Positions 1 through 6,594 of a DNA stretch of 7,129 nucleotides are shown here, in pieces. The notes below the pieces were generated by a model. That model was not told where the DNA came from, did not search any database, and was given only the letters and a program-made list of their open reading frames with translations. The DNA is from Bacteroidales bacterium (GTDB lineage Bacteria > Bacteroidota > Bacteroidia > Bacteroidales > GCA-2748055). Every line of letters begins with the position of its first letter. The stretch's first letter is position 1. The stretch covers positions 1 through 7,129 of the forward strand of contig JAOZLK010000230.1 of NCBI GenBank assembly GCA_029934875.1, read 5' to 3'. A program made the translations under genes and the position numbers.

Positions 1-20
1 CCGAATTTCAACTATACTGA
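1..20 (+). CDS. C-terminal end of an upstream gene, probably a DUF1800 protein (partial)
   Basis: The first bases of the window can be read as the last codons of a gene: after two bases of an incomplete codon come Glu-Phe-Gln-Leu-Tyr and a TGA stop at 18-20. The incomplete codon ends in CC, which fits Pro. DUF1800 proteins commonly end in a 'SPEFQ'-like motif, and DUF1800 genes very often sit directly upstream of a DUF1501 gene, which is what follows here 7 bases later. The visible part is only five residues, so the call rests on this short match plus gene order. In another frame the bases stay open up to a TGA that overlaps the DUF1501 start codon (ATGA), so a different upstream reading frame is possible. 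Confidence 0.4.
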
Positions 21-27
21 GCGCACA

Positions 28-1668
28 ATGAAGAGAAGACAATTTATACGGAATATGGGCGTCGGAAGTGCAGCAGGTCTGACACTGGGCGGAATTCCCC
101 TTAACCTGCTGGCCGCCAACAGCGGACTGAAGCAGATGGCTGCAGCCAGTAGCAACGATAATGTGCTGATCTTTATTCAGCTTCATGGTGGAAATGACGG
201 ATTGAATACCCTGATTCCCATCTCGCAATATACAGATTACTACAACCTTCGGCCCAATATCGCCATCAGGGAAGATGGTACCCGTAGCTATATCGATGTG
301 GATCCAAATGTGGAGGATGAGGCAAGGGTAGGCCTGCATCCCGATATGGGTGCCTTTAAGCAAATGTACGATGAAGGAAAGGTCGCCATCATTCAGAATG
401 TGGGATATCCCGATATGAACCTTTCACACTTCAGGGGCCGGGATGTGGTATTCATGGGTGGCGATGAATCGCGGGATCATGATTACAGCTCGGGCTGGAT
501 GGGACGCTACCTGGATAATATTTACCCGGGTTACCCGGATGCCTATCCCAGCGAGTCAATGGAGGACCCCCTGGGAATCGAACTAAGTGGTACCCTTTCA
601 CTTGCCTTTCACCGGGAGAATGGAATTCCCATTGGACTGAACATCGGAAATCCCGACCAGTTTTACAATCTGATTAACAGTGTGGGAGTTGATCCTCCCA
701 TTGCCTTTCCAGAGAGTCATGCCGGAGAAGAACTGCGCTACATCATGGATTTTGAAAAGAAGTCCAACCAGTATGCCGGAAGGCTGAAGAATGTTTATGA
801 TGCAGGTAGTAATTCCTCTGTGGAATACAGGGAGAATTATCCCTATTCATCACCCGCCAGGTCAAATAACCTGGCCAGCCAGTTGAAGCTGATCGCCAGG
901 CTCCTGAGCGGGGGAATTAAAACAAAGATCTTCCTCTGCCGCATCGGGGGTTTTGACACCCATGGTGAGCAGGTGTATAAGGATGACTCAAGTCACGGCA
1001 TGCACGCATCACTTCTCTATAACATGTCCACTGCAGTTCAGGATTTCTATACAGATCTGAACAAGCTGGGCATTGATCAGAAAGTACTATCAATGACCTT
1101 TACCGAATTTGGCCGAAGGGCCTACTCCAATGAGAGTTACGGGACCGATCATGGAACCGCTACCCCTGTTTTTGTTTTCGGAACCAAACTCAACAACGGG
1201 ATTTATGGTGGGAATCCCCTCCTCGGACCTGATGATCTGAATAGGGGTAACCTGCAATATGACATTGACTATCGGAGGATCTATACCTCCATTATCCAGG
1301 ACTGGTTTGAGGGAGATGATCAGGCCCTGATTGATACCGGTTTTTCAGATTGGGTGGATCAAAAGATTGAGATTGTTTCCACAACAGGGGTGCCCGGTGT
1401 TCAGTCCGGGAAGAATCCCAATACCCTTGAGATCTTCCCCAACCCGGTTGCTGACTTTGCACAGGTCCGCTTCATGCTTGCACGCAGGGGTGAGCTTAAA
1501 ATGCACATAGTCGACAGTTCTGGTCGCACAGTTAGGAGCGTGTCGCATGAAGGTATCTATGGTCCCAATACCACCTCACTGGATGTGTCAGGGCTAAGAC
1601 CAGGGGTATATCACCTCTTGCTCATTCAGAAAGGGACAAGGATCAGCGAAAGTTTTATTAAGCTATAG
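28..1668 (+). CDS. DUF1501 family protein with Tat-type signal and T9SS type A sorting domain
   Basis: A 546-residue exported protein of the DUF1501 family, which is thought to share the alkaline phosphatase/sulfatase-like fold; its reaction is not established. The N-terminus carries RRQFIR at residues 3-8 and a hydrophobic Gly/Ala-rich stretch to about residue 30, like a twin-arginine signal. Family motifs run in order: HGGNDG (53-58), HPDMGAF (104-110), SHFRGRD (133-139), GGFDTHGEQ (307-315), TEFGRR (359-364) and TDHGTATPVFVFG (373-385). After a short linker (about 451-465), residues 466-546 form a typical T9SS type A sorting domain: a FPNP motif (470-473), a SGLRPGVY motif (521-528) and the end SFIKL (542-546). 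The protein is therefore probably carried across the outer membrane and attached to the cell surface or released. The start sits 7 bases after the probable DUF1800 stop, the usual arrangement of this pair. The domain order looks complete and no frameshift is visible. Confidence 0.93.
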   Translation: MKRRQFIRNMGVGSAAGLTLGGIPLNLLAANSGLKQMAAASSNDNVLIFIQLHGGNDGLNTLIPISQYTDYYNLRPNIAIREDGTRSYIDVDPNVEDEARVGLHPDMGAFKQMYDEGKVAIIQNVGYPDMNLSHFRGRDVVFMGGDESRDHDYSSGWMGRYLDNIYPGYPDAYPSESMEDPLGIELSGTLSLAFHRENGIPIGLNIGNPDQFYNLINSVGVDPPIAFPESHAGEELRYIMDFEKKSNQYAGRLKNVYDAGSNSSVEYRENYPYSSPARSNNLASQLKLIARLLSGGIKTKIFLCRIGGFDTHGEQVYKDDSSHGMHASLLYNMSTAVQDFYTDLNKLGIDQKVLSMTFTEFGRRAYSNESYGTDHGTATPVFVFGTKLNNGIYGGNPLLGPDDLNRGNLQYDIDYRRIYTSIIQDWFEGDDQALIDTGFSDWVDQKIEIVSTTGVPGVQSGKNPNTLEIFPNPVADFAQVRFMLARRGELKMHIVDSSGRTVRSVSHEGIYGPNTTSLDVSGLRPGVYHLLLIQKGTRISESFIKL

Positions 1669-1686
1669 CCGGCTCACTCATCCGGC
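1668..1686. terminator. Possible weak bidirectional terminator hairpin at a convergent gene junction
   Basis: A perfect 5-bp GC inverted repeat, GCCGG at 1668-1672 and CCGGC at 1682-1686 with a 9-base loop, spans the stop codons of the two converging genes. On the minus-strand transcript it is followed by the moderately T-rich TATAGCTTAATAAAA; on the plus strand no T-run follows. The stem is short, so this is a candidate only. Its position between two convergent genes is the main argument for it. Confidence 0.25.
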
Positions 1687-2870
1687 GGGAAGAACAATGT
1701 AGCCGGTTCCTTCAGGAGAACTGGTCGCCTGTACTTGCCAAGAAGGTAGATGTCGGCTAAGATTGCCACACCCAGGTCCTCAGTTTGAATCACATCGGCC
1801 ACCTCCACCCTCTGGTCAAAAATCCTGTAGATGGTATTTATAAGGCTATCTGAATCCATGGCATACTGGTAGATCACTATGGAATTTGCATTTGTCTGGG
1901 AGACAAAAAGGGCAAAGCTTTCACCATCTTTATCTATGGAGGTGGATACTACAGGAGCCTTATAGGTCAATTCGTACAGCTGTTCGGCTTCAAAGTCCTT
2001 AATGCTCTGACTGATATTCACATCCACTTCTGTTTCAGCTACGATGTAATTATTCCCTTCGTAGTACCCGGTAAGCCCGAAGAGGGAAGCCGATTTATGA
2101 AGAACAGAGCTGATGGCCTCGTCGGTCTGGAAGGAAAAGATGTCGCCGGTCAGGTTCAGTGAGGAGATATCCAGGAATACGGTGCGCAGGGTGTAGTTAA
2201 AGAAGCAGGAGATGTAATAGCCTGTGGATGTAGCTGTGGAAAATTTACCTATGAAGAAAGGGAATTGTTCCCCGGTTCTATTCAGGTGACCTTGAATCAT
2301 CAGCTCCAGGTCGGCATTTACGGCCAGTTTGGTAGTTCTGATCAGCTCAAAATTTCCATTGTATTTGTTTATCCAGGAAGAACGGGTAACAAAGTCATAG
2401 CCCAGCACAAGGAGATTTCCATGCTGGTCGGCATAAGCGTAAAGCGGCATGGTCATCTGAAGATCGTACTGTCCCCTTATGTCCCCTGAGCCCGGATCAA
2501 GCATGATTGCAAAGGCATTTAGCTGGGGATCCATAGCCACAAAGAAGGCAGATCCATCCTTCATGATCAGATCAGAAGCGGGAGCCAGCCAGTCGTAATC
2601 CCGGGACCATTCCACCACCCCGGCAGCGTTGGTACGAACCATGTTGGTAGCGGGGTATTCTATGTCTGAGTTTTCATCCTTCACTGCCGAAACATAGAGA
2701 TATCCTCCACCGGAAATTTGAGCCACACTCCCGGTGTAGAAAGCGAGGGTTTCTTCAGGGTGATTGTAAATTTTCAAAAATTCATCTCCGGACTGGACCT
2801 CCTTCTGGTTGATGTCACAAGCAGAGGATGCTAAAACCAGCAACAAAGCATATGTTATAATTTTTTTCAT
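1674..2870 (-). CDS. Predicted lipoprotein of unknown function
   Basis: I do not recognise this family. The likely product is 398 residues, starting at the ATG at 2870. From there the sequence begins MKKIITYALLLVLASSAC, a classic lipoprotein signal with the lipidated Cys at residue 18. An in-frame ATG at 2891 would add seven polar residues (MNATTDQ) before the signal and overlap the upstream gene, so the inner start is preferred. The mature part is rich in short beta-strand-like segments with repeated Gly/Asp turns, such as GGGYLYVSAVKD and GNLLVLGYD. This resembles the beta-propeller or repeat-type lipoproteins common in Bacteroidota, but I see no regular blade motif and no catalytic signature. 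The start lies 4 bases after the stop of the outer-membrane barrel gene, so the two are almost certainly co-transcribed, and the protein may work with that barrel at the cell envelope. It converges with the DUF1501 gene, 5 bases apart. Confidence 0.75.
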   Translation of the reverse strand: MKKIITYALLLVLASSACDINQKEVQSGDEFLKIYNHPEETLAFYTGSVAQISGGGYLYVSAVKDENSDIEYPATNMVRTNAAGVVEWSRDYDWLAPASDLIMKDGSAFFVAMDPQLNAFAIMLDPGSGDIRGQYDLQMTMPLYAYADQHGNLLVLGYDFVTRSSWINKYNGNFELIRTTKLAVNADLELMIQGHLNRTGEQFPFFIGKFSTATSTGYYISCFFNYTLRTVFLDISSLNLTGDIFSFQTDEAISSVLHKSASLFGLTGYYEGNNYIVAETEVDVNISQSIKDFEAEQLYELTYKAPVVSTSIDKDGESFALFVSQTNANSIVIYQYAMDSDSLINTIYRIFDQRVEVADVIQTEDLGVAILADIYLLGKYRRPVLLKEPATLFFPPDE

Positions 2871-2874
2871 CTGA

Positions 2875-3615
2875 TCAGTAGTAGCATTCAACTGCTCCTG
2901 TTCGCCTCTGTTTCTGAAGTGAGAAAAGGAGCGAAAGACTCACCTGCAGGTTGTTGAGTAAAATATCATCCTGGGCAAAAGTAGCCCCGTTACCGGTTTT
3001 ATATCGATTACTTTTGTCTGTGATATTGTGCAATCCGACAAGGTAGCCCACATTCAAATCGAGGATCACATACCTGAGATCAATGTAGGTTCCTGCCACC
3101 GCCCCGGCAGTAAGCTTTGTAGGGATAAAACTTTCGCTGGAGGGATCATTGGAGCTCAGCATGTGACTGTAGGCAAACGTGAGTCCGGCATAGGGTCTGA
3201 ATCTCTGTAAATCCACATTATATCTCGCCTCCACGGGAACCGTGAGATACCTAAGGAGGTAGGAGCTGGACTGCTCGGCAGTTTCATCCGTAAAAATCAC
3301 AGAGTTGTTCTTGCTGAAGCGAAAGGTGTAGGTTCCCGGTTTGAGAGCCAGGACCAGGTATTTGTTGTACCATTCCACCTGTACGAAATACTGGTTTCCA
3401 ATATTATCGAGCATGCCGGTGTAACTGTTCTGATAATCTGCTCCAGTCAGGTCCTCATAGACCTTATAGGATTCCAGAACCCTGATGTTGGCCATGTTCA
3501 CACCACCTCCAAATCCAATCCTGAGGTGATCCAGAAAATTGGTCTGCTGAGCATTTGCGTTCAGACTGCTAATTATCAATCCGGCTAGTATTACAAAGGT
3601 CTTGATGCGAGACAT
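2875..3615 (-). CDS. Outer-membrane beta-barrel protein (PorT-like / OMP_b-brl_2 type)
   Basis: A 246-residue protein with a Sec signal peptide (residues 1-22, ending NANA before QQ). The mature part has the pattern of small Bacteroidota outer-membrane barrels: an opening strand with RIGFGGGVNMANI (32-44), a YLTVPVEARYN segment (123-133) matching the family's usual 'YLEIPVLLKY'-like strand, RFRPYAGLTFAY (139-149) matching the 'PYLGAG' strand, and alternating strands at 177-195. The last strand, LQVSLSLLFSL (223-233), is followed by a 13-residue polar tail instead of ending the chain. Proteins of this type are structural or transport-related barrels with no enzyme activity, and the specific role is unknown. 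It sits between DUF1846 upstream (59-base gap) and the lipoprotein downstream (4 bases to the preferred start), so a barrel-lipoprotein envelope pair is likely. The call of an outer-membrane barrel is firm; the exact subfamily is less so. Confidence 0.82.
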   Translation of the reverse strand: MSRIKTFVILAGLIISSLNANAQQTNFLDHLRIGFGGGVNMANIRVLESYKVYEDLTGADYQNSYTGMLDNIGNQYFVQVEWYNKYLVLALKPGTYTFRFSKNNSVIFTDETAEQSSSYLLRYLTVPVEARYNVDLQRFRPYAGLTFAYSHMLSSNDPSSESFIPTKLTAGAVAGTYIDLRYVILDLNVGYLVGLHNITDKSNRYKTGNGATFAQDDILLNNLQVSLSLLFSLQKQRRTGAVECYY

Positions 3616-3674
3616 ATTTACCTAAACGAAAATGGGGGTAAATAGTTGCACCGGACCAGGGAAGGGTATGGAAT

Positions 3675-5213
3675 TTAACTTCCCATAAAAAGATTGGAGG
3701 AAGAAAACACAGGATCACAGGTCAGATTCACATGTAGTTTTCTGAGGCCCGCTTCATCGCCAGGTGTGGGAATATGAGTCAGGTGAACCTCACAGTTTCG
3801 CAATTCGGCCAGTTTTTCAATGGCCAGCTGGGCAGCAGGATTTGATATGGCAGAGATCCCCAGCATTATCAGGGTCTCATCCAAATCCAGGCTGATCATT
3901 TTTCCGGTGAGGACCTCCTCCTTAAGAAAGGCTACCTTTTCGATCATGCTGGCCGGAAGAAGGTGCATATGATCGGGCAAGCCGGCAAGGTGCTTGGCGG
4001 CATTCAGGATCAGACTTGAAGCTGAATGCATCAAGGGAGAGTTCTTACCGGTGATCAGGCTTCCATCGTGCAGTTCAATTGCGGCTCCGCATAATGTTTC
4101 AGTGTGTCCTTTAGCTCCTTTCCCGGATTGCTTTGCTGCCTGCCTGGCCTGCTTTACTACTTTCCTGTCCTCCACACTGGCATTGACCTTTTCCATAATC
4201 AATTCGGCCCGGTCAATTGAATCCCTGTCCACGAGGCCCATGGCATATTCTACCGAGCAGCGGAAATACCTTCTAATGATCTCCTGGTGAGAAGCCTCGG
4301 AAATCACCGCATCATCAACAATGCCTGCACTGGCCCGGTTGACACCCATATCGGTGGGACTTTTGTAGATAGACTCCTCGCCGGTAATCTTTTCAAGAAT
4401 TCGCTTCAATAGGGGAAAAGCTTCGATATCCCTGTTATAATTGACCGTTTTCTCATTGTACGCTTCCAGGTGATGGTGATCTATCTGGACTATGTCTTTC
4501 AGATCTATCGTAGCTGCTTCATATGCAATATTTACCTTGTGTGAAAGAGGAAGGTTCCAGATGGGAAAGGTTTCAAATTTTGCATAACCGGCCTTTATTC
4601 CGCTTTTATACTCATGATACATGTTGTTCAGGCAGGTGGCAAGTTTTCCGCTTCCCGGCCCCGGGGCAGTCACCACCACAATCGGTTTTTTTGTTTCAAT
4701 ATAAGGATTGGCACCATAGCCTTCATCGCTGACAATCAGGTCCACATCCATGGGGTAACCCTTGGTAGCACTGTGTGTATAGACCTTGATGCCGTTTCTC
4801 TCCAGCTTGTTTTTAAAGGAGCTTGCCTGGGGCTGATTTTGGTAGCGGGTAATTACCACGGCCGTTATTTCCAATCCCCAGCCCTTGAATTCGTCAATGG
4901 TTCTTAAGGCATCGGAATCATAAGAGATGCCGAAATCGGCCCTGATTTTCTTTTTTTCAATGGCCCCTGCATGCACGCAAAGGATAATATCGATTTTATC
5001 ACTCAGCTCCTGGAGCAGGCGCATTTTCACATTGGGATCGAATCCGGGAAGAACCCGTGAGGCATGGTAGTCGTACATGATCTTCCCCCCGAATTCCAGG
5101 TAAAGCTTTTCATTAAAATGATCGACCCGCTCCAGGATGGAGGCGGTTTGTTCCTTTATGTAAGCTTCGTTATCGAAGCCGGTTTTAGCAGAAGTTTGAA
5201 TAATCTCGGTCAT
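3675..5213 (-). CDS. DUF1846 (UPF0371) family protein
   Basis: A 512-residue soluble protein without a signal peptide, so presumably cytoplasmic. It matches the DUF1846/UPF0371 family along its whole length, which is near the family's usual size of about 500 residues. Hallmarks are the N-terminal FGGKIMYDYHASRVLPGFDP block (41-60), HAGAIEKKKIRADFGISYD (81-99), the glycine-rich APGPGSGK (183-190) that looks like a nucleotide-binding loop, the HEYKSGIKAGYAKFETFPIW block (200-219), IDHHHLEAYN (244-253) and the conserved NRASAGIVDDAVISEASHQE (292-311). The family is widespread in bacteria and at least one structure has been solved, but as far as I know its reaction is not established; nucleotide or phosphate binding is an inference from the loop. 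The start at 5213 gives the expected N-terminus. The gene is divergent from the GH47 gene and the first of the minus-strand run. No clear terminator separates it from the barrel gene. Confidence 0.92.
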   Translation of the reverse strand: MTEIIQTSAKTGFDNEAYIKEQTASILERVDHFNEKLYLEFGGKIMYDYHASRVLPGFDPNVKMRLLQELSDKIDIILCVHAGAIEKKKIRADFGISYDSDALRTIDEFKGWGLEITAVVITRYQNQPQASSFKNKLERNGIKVYTHSATKGYPMDVDLIVSDEGYGANPYIETKKPIVVVTAPGPGSGKLATCLNNMYHEYKSGIKAGYAKFETFPIWNLPLSHKVNIAYEAATIDLKDIVQIDHHHLEAYNEKTVNYNRDIEAFPLLKRILEKITGEESIYKSPTDMGVNRASAGIVDDAVISEASHQEIIRRYFRCSVEYAMGLVDRDSIDRAELIMEKVNASVEDRKVVKQARQAAKQSGKGAKGHTETLCGAAIELHDGSLITGKNSPLMHSASSLILNAAKHLAGLPDHMHLLPASMIEKVAFLKEEVLTGKMISLDLDETLIMLGISAISNPAAQLAIEKLAELRNCEVHLTHIPTPGDEAGLRKLHVNLTCDPVFSSSNLFMGS

Positions 5214-5332
5214 AATAAGCTTGGATAGGGTTTCATTGTACTTGCTGCTAAATATAGGGATATAATGAGAAGCTTTTTATAAATTCACCATTCAAAATGA
5301 GCAGAAATGAGAAAAGATAGAAAGCTGTTTGC
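5214..5332. promoter_or_regulatory. Divergent promoter region between DUF1846 and the GH47 gene
   Basis: This 119-base AT-rich gap separates two divergently transcribed genes and must hold the promoter of each unless one is read from elsewhere. Bacteroidota promoters use a -7 element TAnnTTTG and a -33 element TTTG. On the minus strand, TATATTTA at 5256-5249 matches the -7 element except for the last base and would give a leader of about 30 bases before the DUF1846 start; no good -33 element sits at the right distance. On the plus strand TAAATTCA (5279-5286) is a weaker match in front of the GH47 gene. A purine-rich stretch (about 5294-5321) precedes the GH47 start, without a true Shine-Dalgarno sequence. 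I see no operator-like palindrome. That promoters lie here is likely; the exact boxes are uncertain. Confidence 0.45.
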
Positions 5333-6583
5333 ATGAAAATGATTTTTCGCTTGATCCTTTTGGTTCTGCTGGCCTCCACGATTTCTTGTGGGCACAGTGA
5401 AACCGGAAATCCAAATCAGCAATTGGCCATCCGGGTCAGGCACGATACCAAACGATCCTGGGATGCATATCAGAAGTATGCCTGGGGAAAGGATGTGTTG
5501 CTTCCCATCGATGCTTTCAGCACACTGGTGCTTACGGGCCTTACCGATGATGCCGACCAGCTGGTAAAATATGTTACAGATTCGCTCTCTTTTGATAAGG
5601 ATCTTAAGGTCAAGGTCTTCGAGGTGAATATCAGGGTGCTGGGGGGACTGCTATCCATGTACCAGCTGTCGGGTGACCCGACAATTCTTGAAAAGGCAGT
5701 GGATTTCGGCAATCGGCTCATGCCTGCCTTTCAATCTACCACAGGCATTCCTTATTACTGGGTAAATCTGAAAACCGGCCAGGCAGAAGGAAGCAGGGTA
5801 AATGTGGCGGAGGCCGGTACCTACCTGCTGGAAATGGGGATGCTCAGCTATTTCACAGGTGATCCGGCTTATTACCAGGCAGCAAAACGATCCAGCCGTG
5901 CTGTTTTCGACCGCAGATCGGAGTTGGGAATGGTAGGGGAGGTGATCGATATAGAAAGTGGTGAGTGGATCAACACCAGCAGTCACATTTGCGCCGGAAT
6001 AGATTCCTACTATGAGTACCTCTATAAAGGATGGATGCTGTTTGGCGATCCGGATTTAAAGGAGATGTGGGATAAAAGTATTGAAGCCGTATTAAAATAT
6101 ATTCCTGAGGAAGTCGAAGGCAGGACCTGGTATGGCCGTGTAGACATGAATACAGGAGAGCGAAGTTCTTCGGTAGTTACACTCTGGGATACCTTTATGC
6201 CTGCAATCCTGGCTGTATCGGGACATATGGAAGAAGCCGTGGCCCTGCAGCTTATGATTTACGATTATGCAAAAGATTCAATTCTCAACCCGGGATATGA
6301 GCTGAATCCCGAGATAATCGAGTCGGCCTGGTACCTGTGGGAACTTACAGGTGAGGAGCGATATATGGACATGCTAAAGGGATATTATGATGTTGTTAGC
6401 AAAGCAAAGAGTGACTACATGGCCACTTACTTCCTGGCCGAAACCCTTAAATATCTCTACCTGGCTTTTGCCGACCAGGACATGTATACGCTGGAAACGG
6501 TGGTCTTCAGCACCGAGGCACATCCCTTTCTGAAGGCAGCACTGGATCCGGAAAAAATTCGTAAGCACCTTGATATTAATTAA
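5333..6583 (+). CDS. GH47 family alpha-1,2-mannosidase-like lipoprotein
   Basis: A 416-residue protein of glycoside hydrolase family 47, the inverting, calcium-dependent class I alpha-1,2-mannosidases that trim high-mannose N-glycans. The N-terminus (1-19) is a lipoprotein signal with Cys19, so the enzyme acts in the periplasm or at the cell surface. Family motifs follow in order: WDAYQKYAWGKDVLLPI (43-59), FEVNIRVLGGLLSMYQLSGD (96-115), VNVAEAGTYLLEM (156-168), AGIDSYYEYLYKG (221-233), NPEIIESAWYLWELTGE (325-341), YFLAETLKYLYLAF (366-379) and VFSTEAHPF (391-399). By comparison with human ER mannosidase I, Glu97 matches the catalytic acid (E330), Asp224 matches D463, Glu327 the proposed base (E599), Glu370 matches E663, and Thr394 the calcium-binding T688, so the enzyme should be active. 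The arginine that sets Man9-to-Man8B specificity in the ER enzyme is Gly222 here, so its linkage preference may differ. A sialidase gene follows after 11 bases, indicating an operon. The start at 5333 gives a complete signal; Met3 is an equal alternative. Confidence 0.9.
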   Translation: MKMIFRLILLVLLASTISCGHSETGNPNQQLAIRVRHDTKRSWDAYQKYAWGKDVLLPIDAFSTLVLTGLTDDADQLVKYVTDSLSFDKDLKVKVFEVNIRVLGGLLSMYQLSGDPTILEKAVDFGNRLMPAFQSTTGIPYYWVNLKTGQAEGSRVNVAEAGTYLLEMGMLSYFTGDPAYYQAAKRSSRAVFDRRSELGMVGEVIDIESGEWINTSSHICAGIDSYYEYLYKGWMLFGDPDLKEMWDKSIEAVLKYIPEEVEGRTWYGRVDMNTGERSSSVVTLWDTFMPAILAVSGHMEEAVALQLMIYDYAKDSILNPGYELNPEIIESAWYLWELTGEERYMDMLKGYYDVVSKAKSDYMATYFLAETLKYLYLAFADQDMYTLETVVFSTEAHPFLKAALDPEKIRKHLDIN

Positions 6584-6594
6584 AAACCTCCCCA

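Noticed and set aside
3659..3684. Inverted repeat GGGAAG / CTTCCC across the end of the DUF1846 gene, considered as a terminator.
   Set aside because: The stem is only 6 bp with a 14-base loop and no T-run follows on the minus-strand transcript, so it does not support termination before the barrel gene.
4470..4482. IDHHH in the DUF1846 protein, considered as a DHH-type phosphoesterase motif.
   Set aside because: The other DHH-family motifs are missing and the whole protein matches DUF1846 instead.
4614..4907. Open frames of 60-111 codons opposite or out of frame with the main genes, such as this one and those at 5651-5986 and 3994-4290.
   Set aside because: They lie inside strongly supported genes, have no recognisable domains or signal peptides, and are explained by the codon use of the real genes on the other strand.
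5236..5266. TTGTAC and TATAAT with a 19-base gap, resembling an E. coli-type sigma-70 promoter in front of the GH47 gene.
   Set aside because: Bacteroidota primary sigma factors use a different consensus (TTTG and TAnnTTTG), and the gap is long for sigma-70. AT-rich sequence easily gives TATAAT by chance.
5297..5320. A seven-codon open frame (MSRNEKR and a stop) just upstream of the GH47 start, possibly a leader peptide.
   Set aside because: It is too short to tell from chance, has no regulatory codon pattern, and no attenuator hairpin follows.
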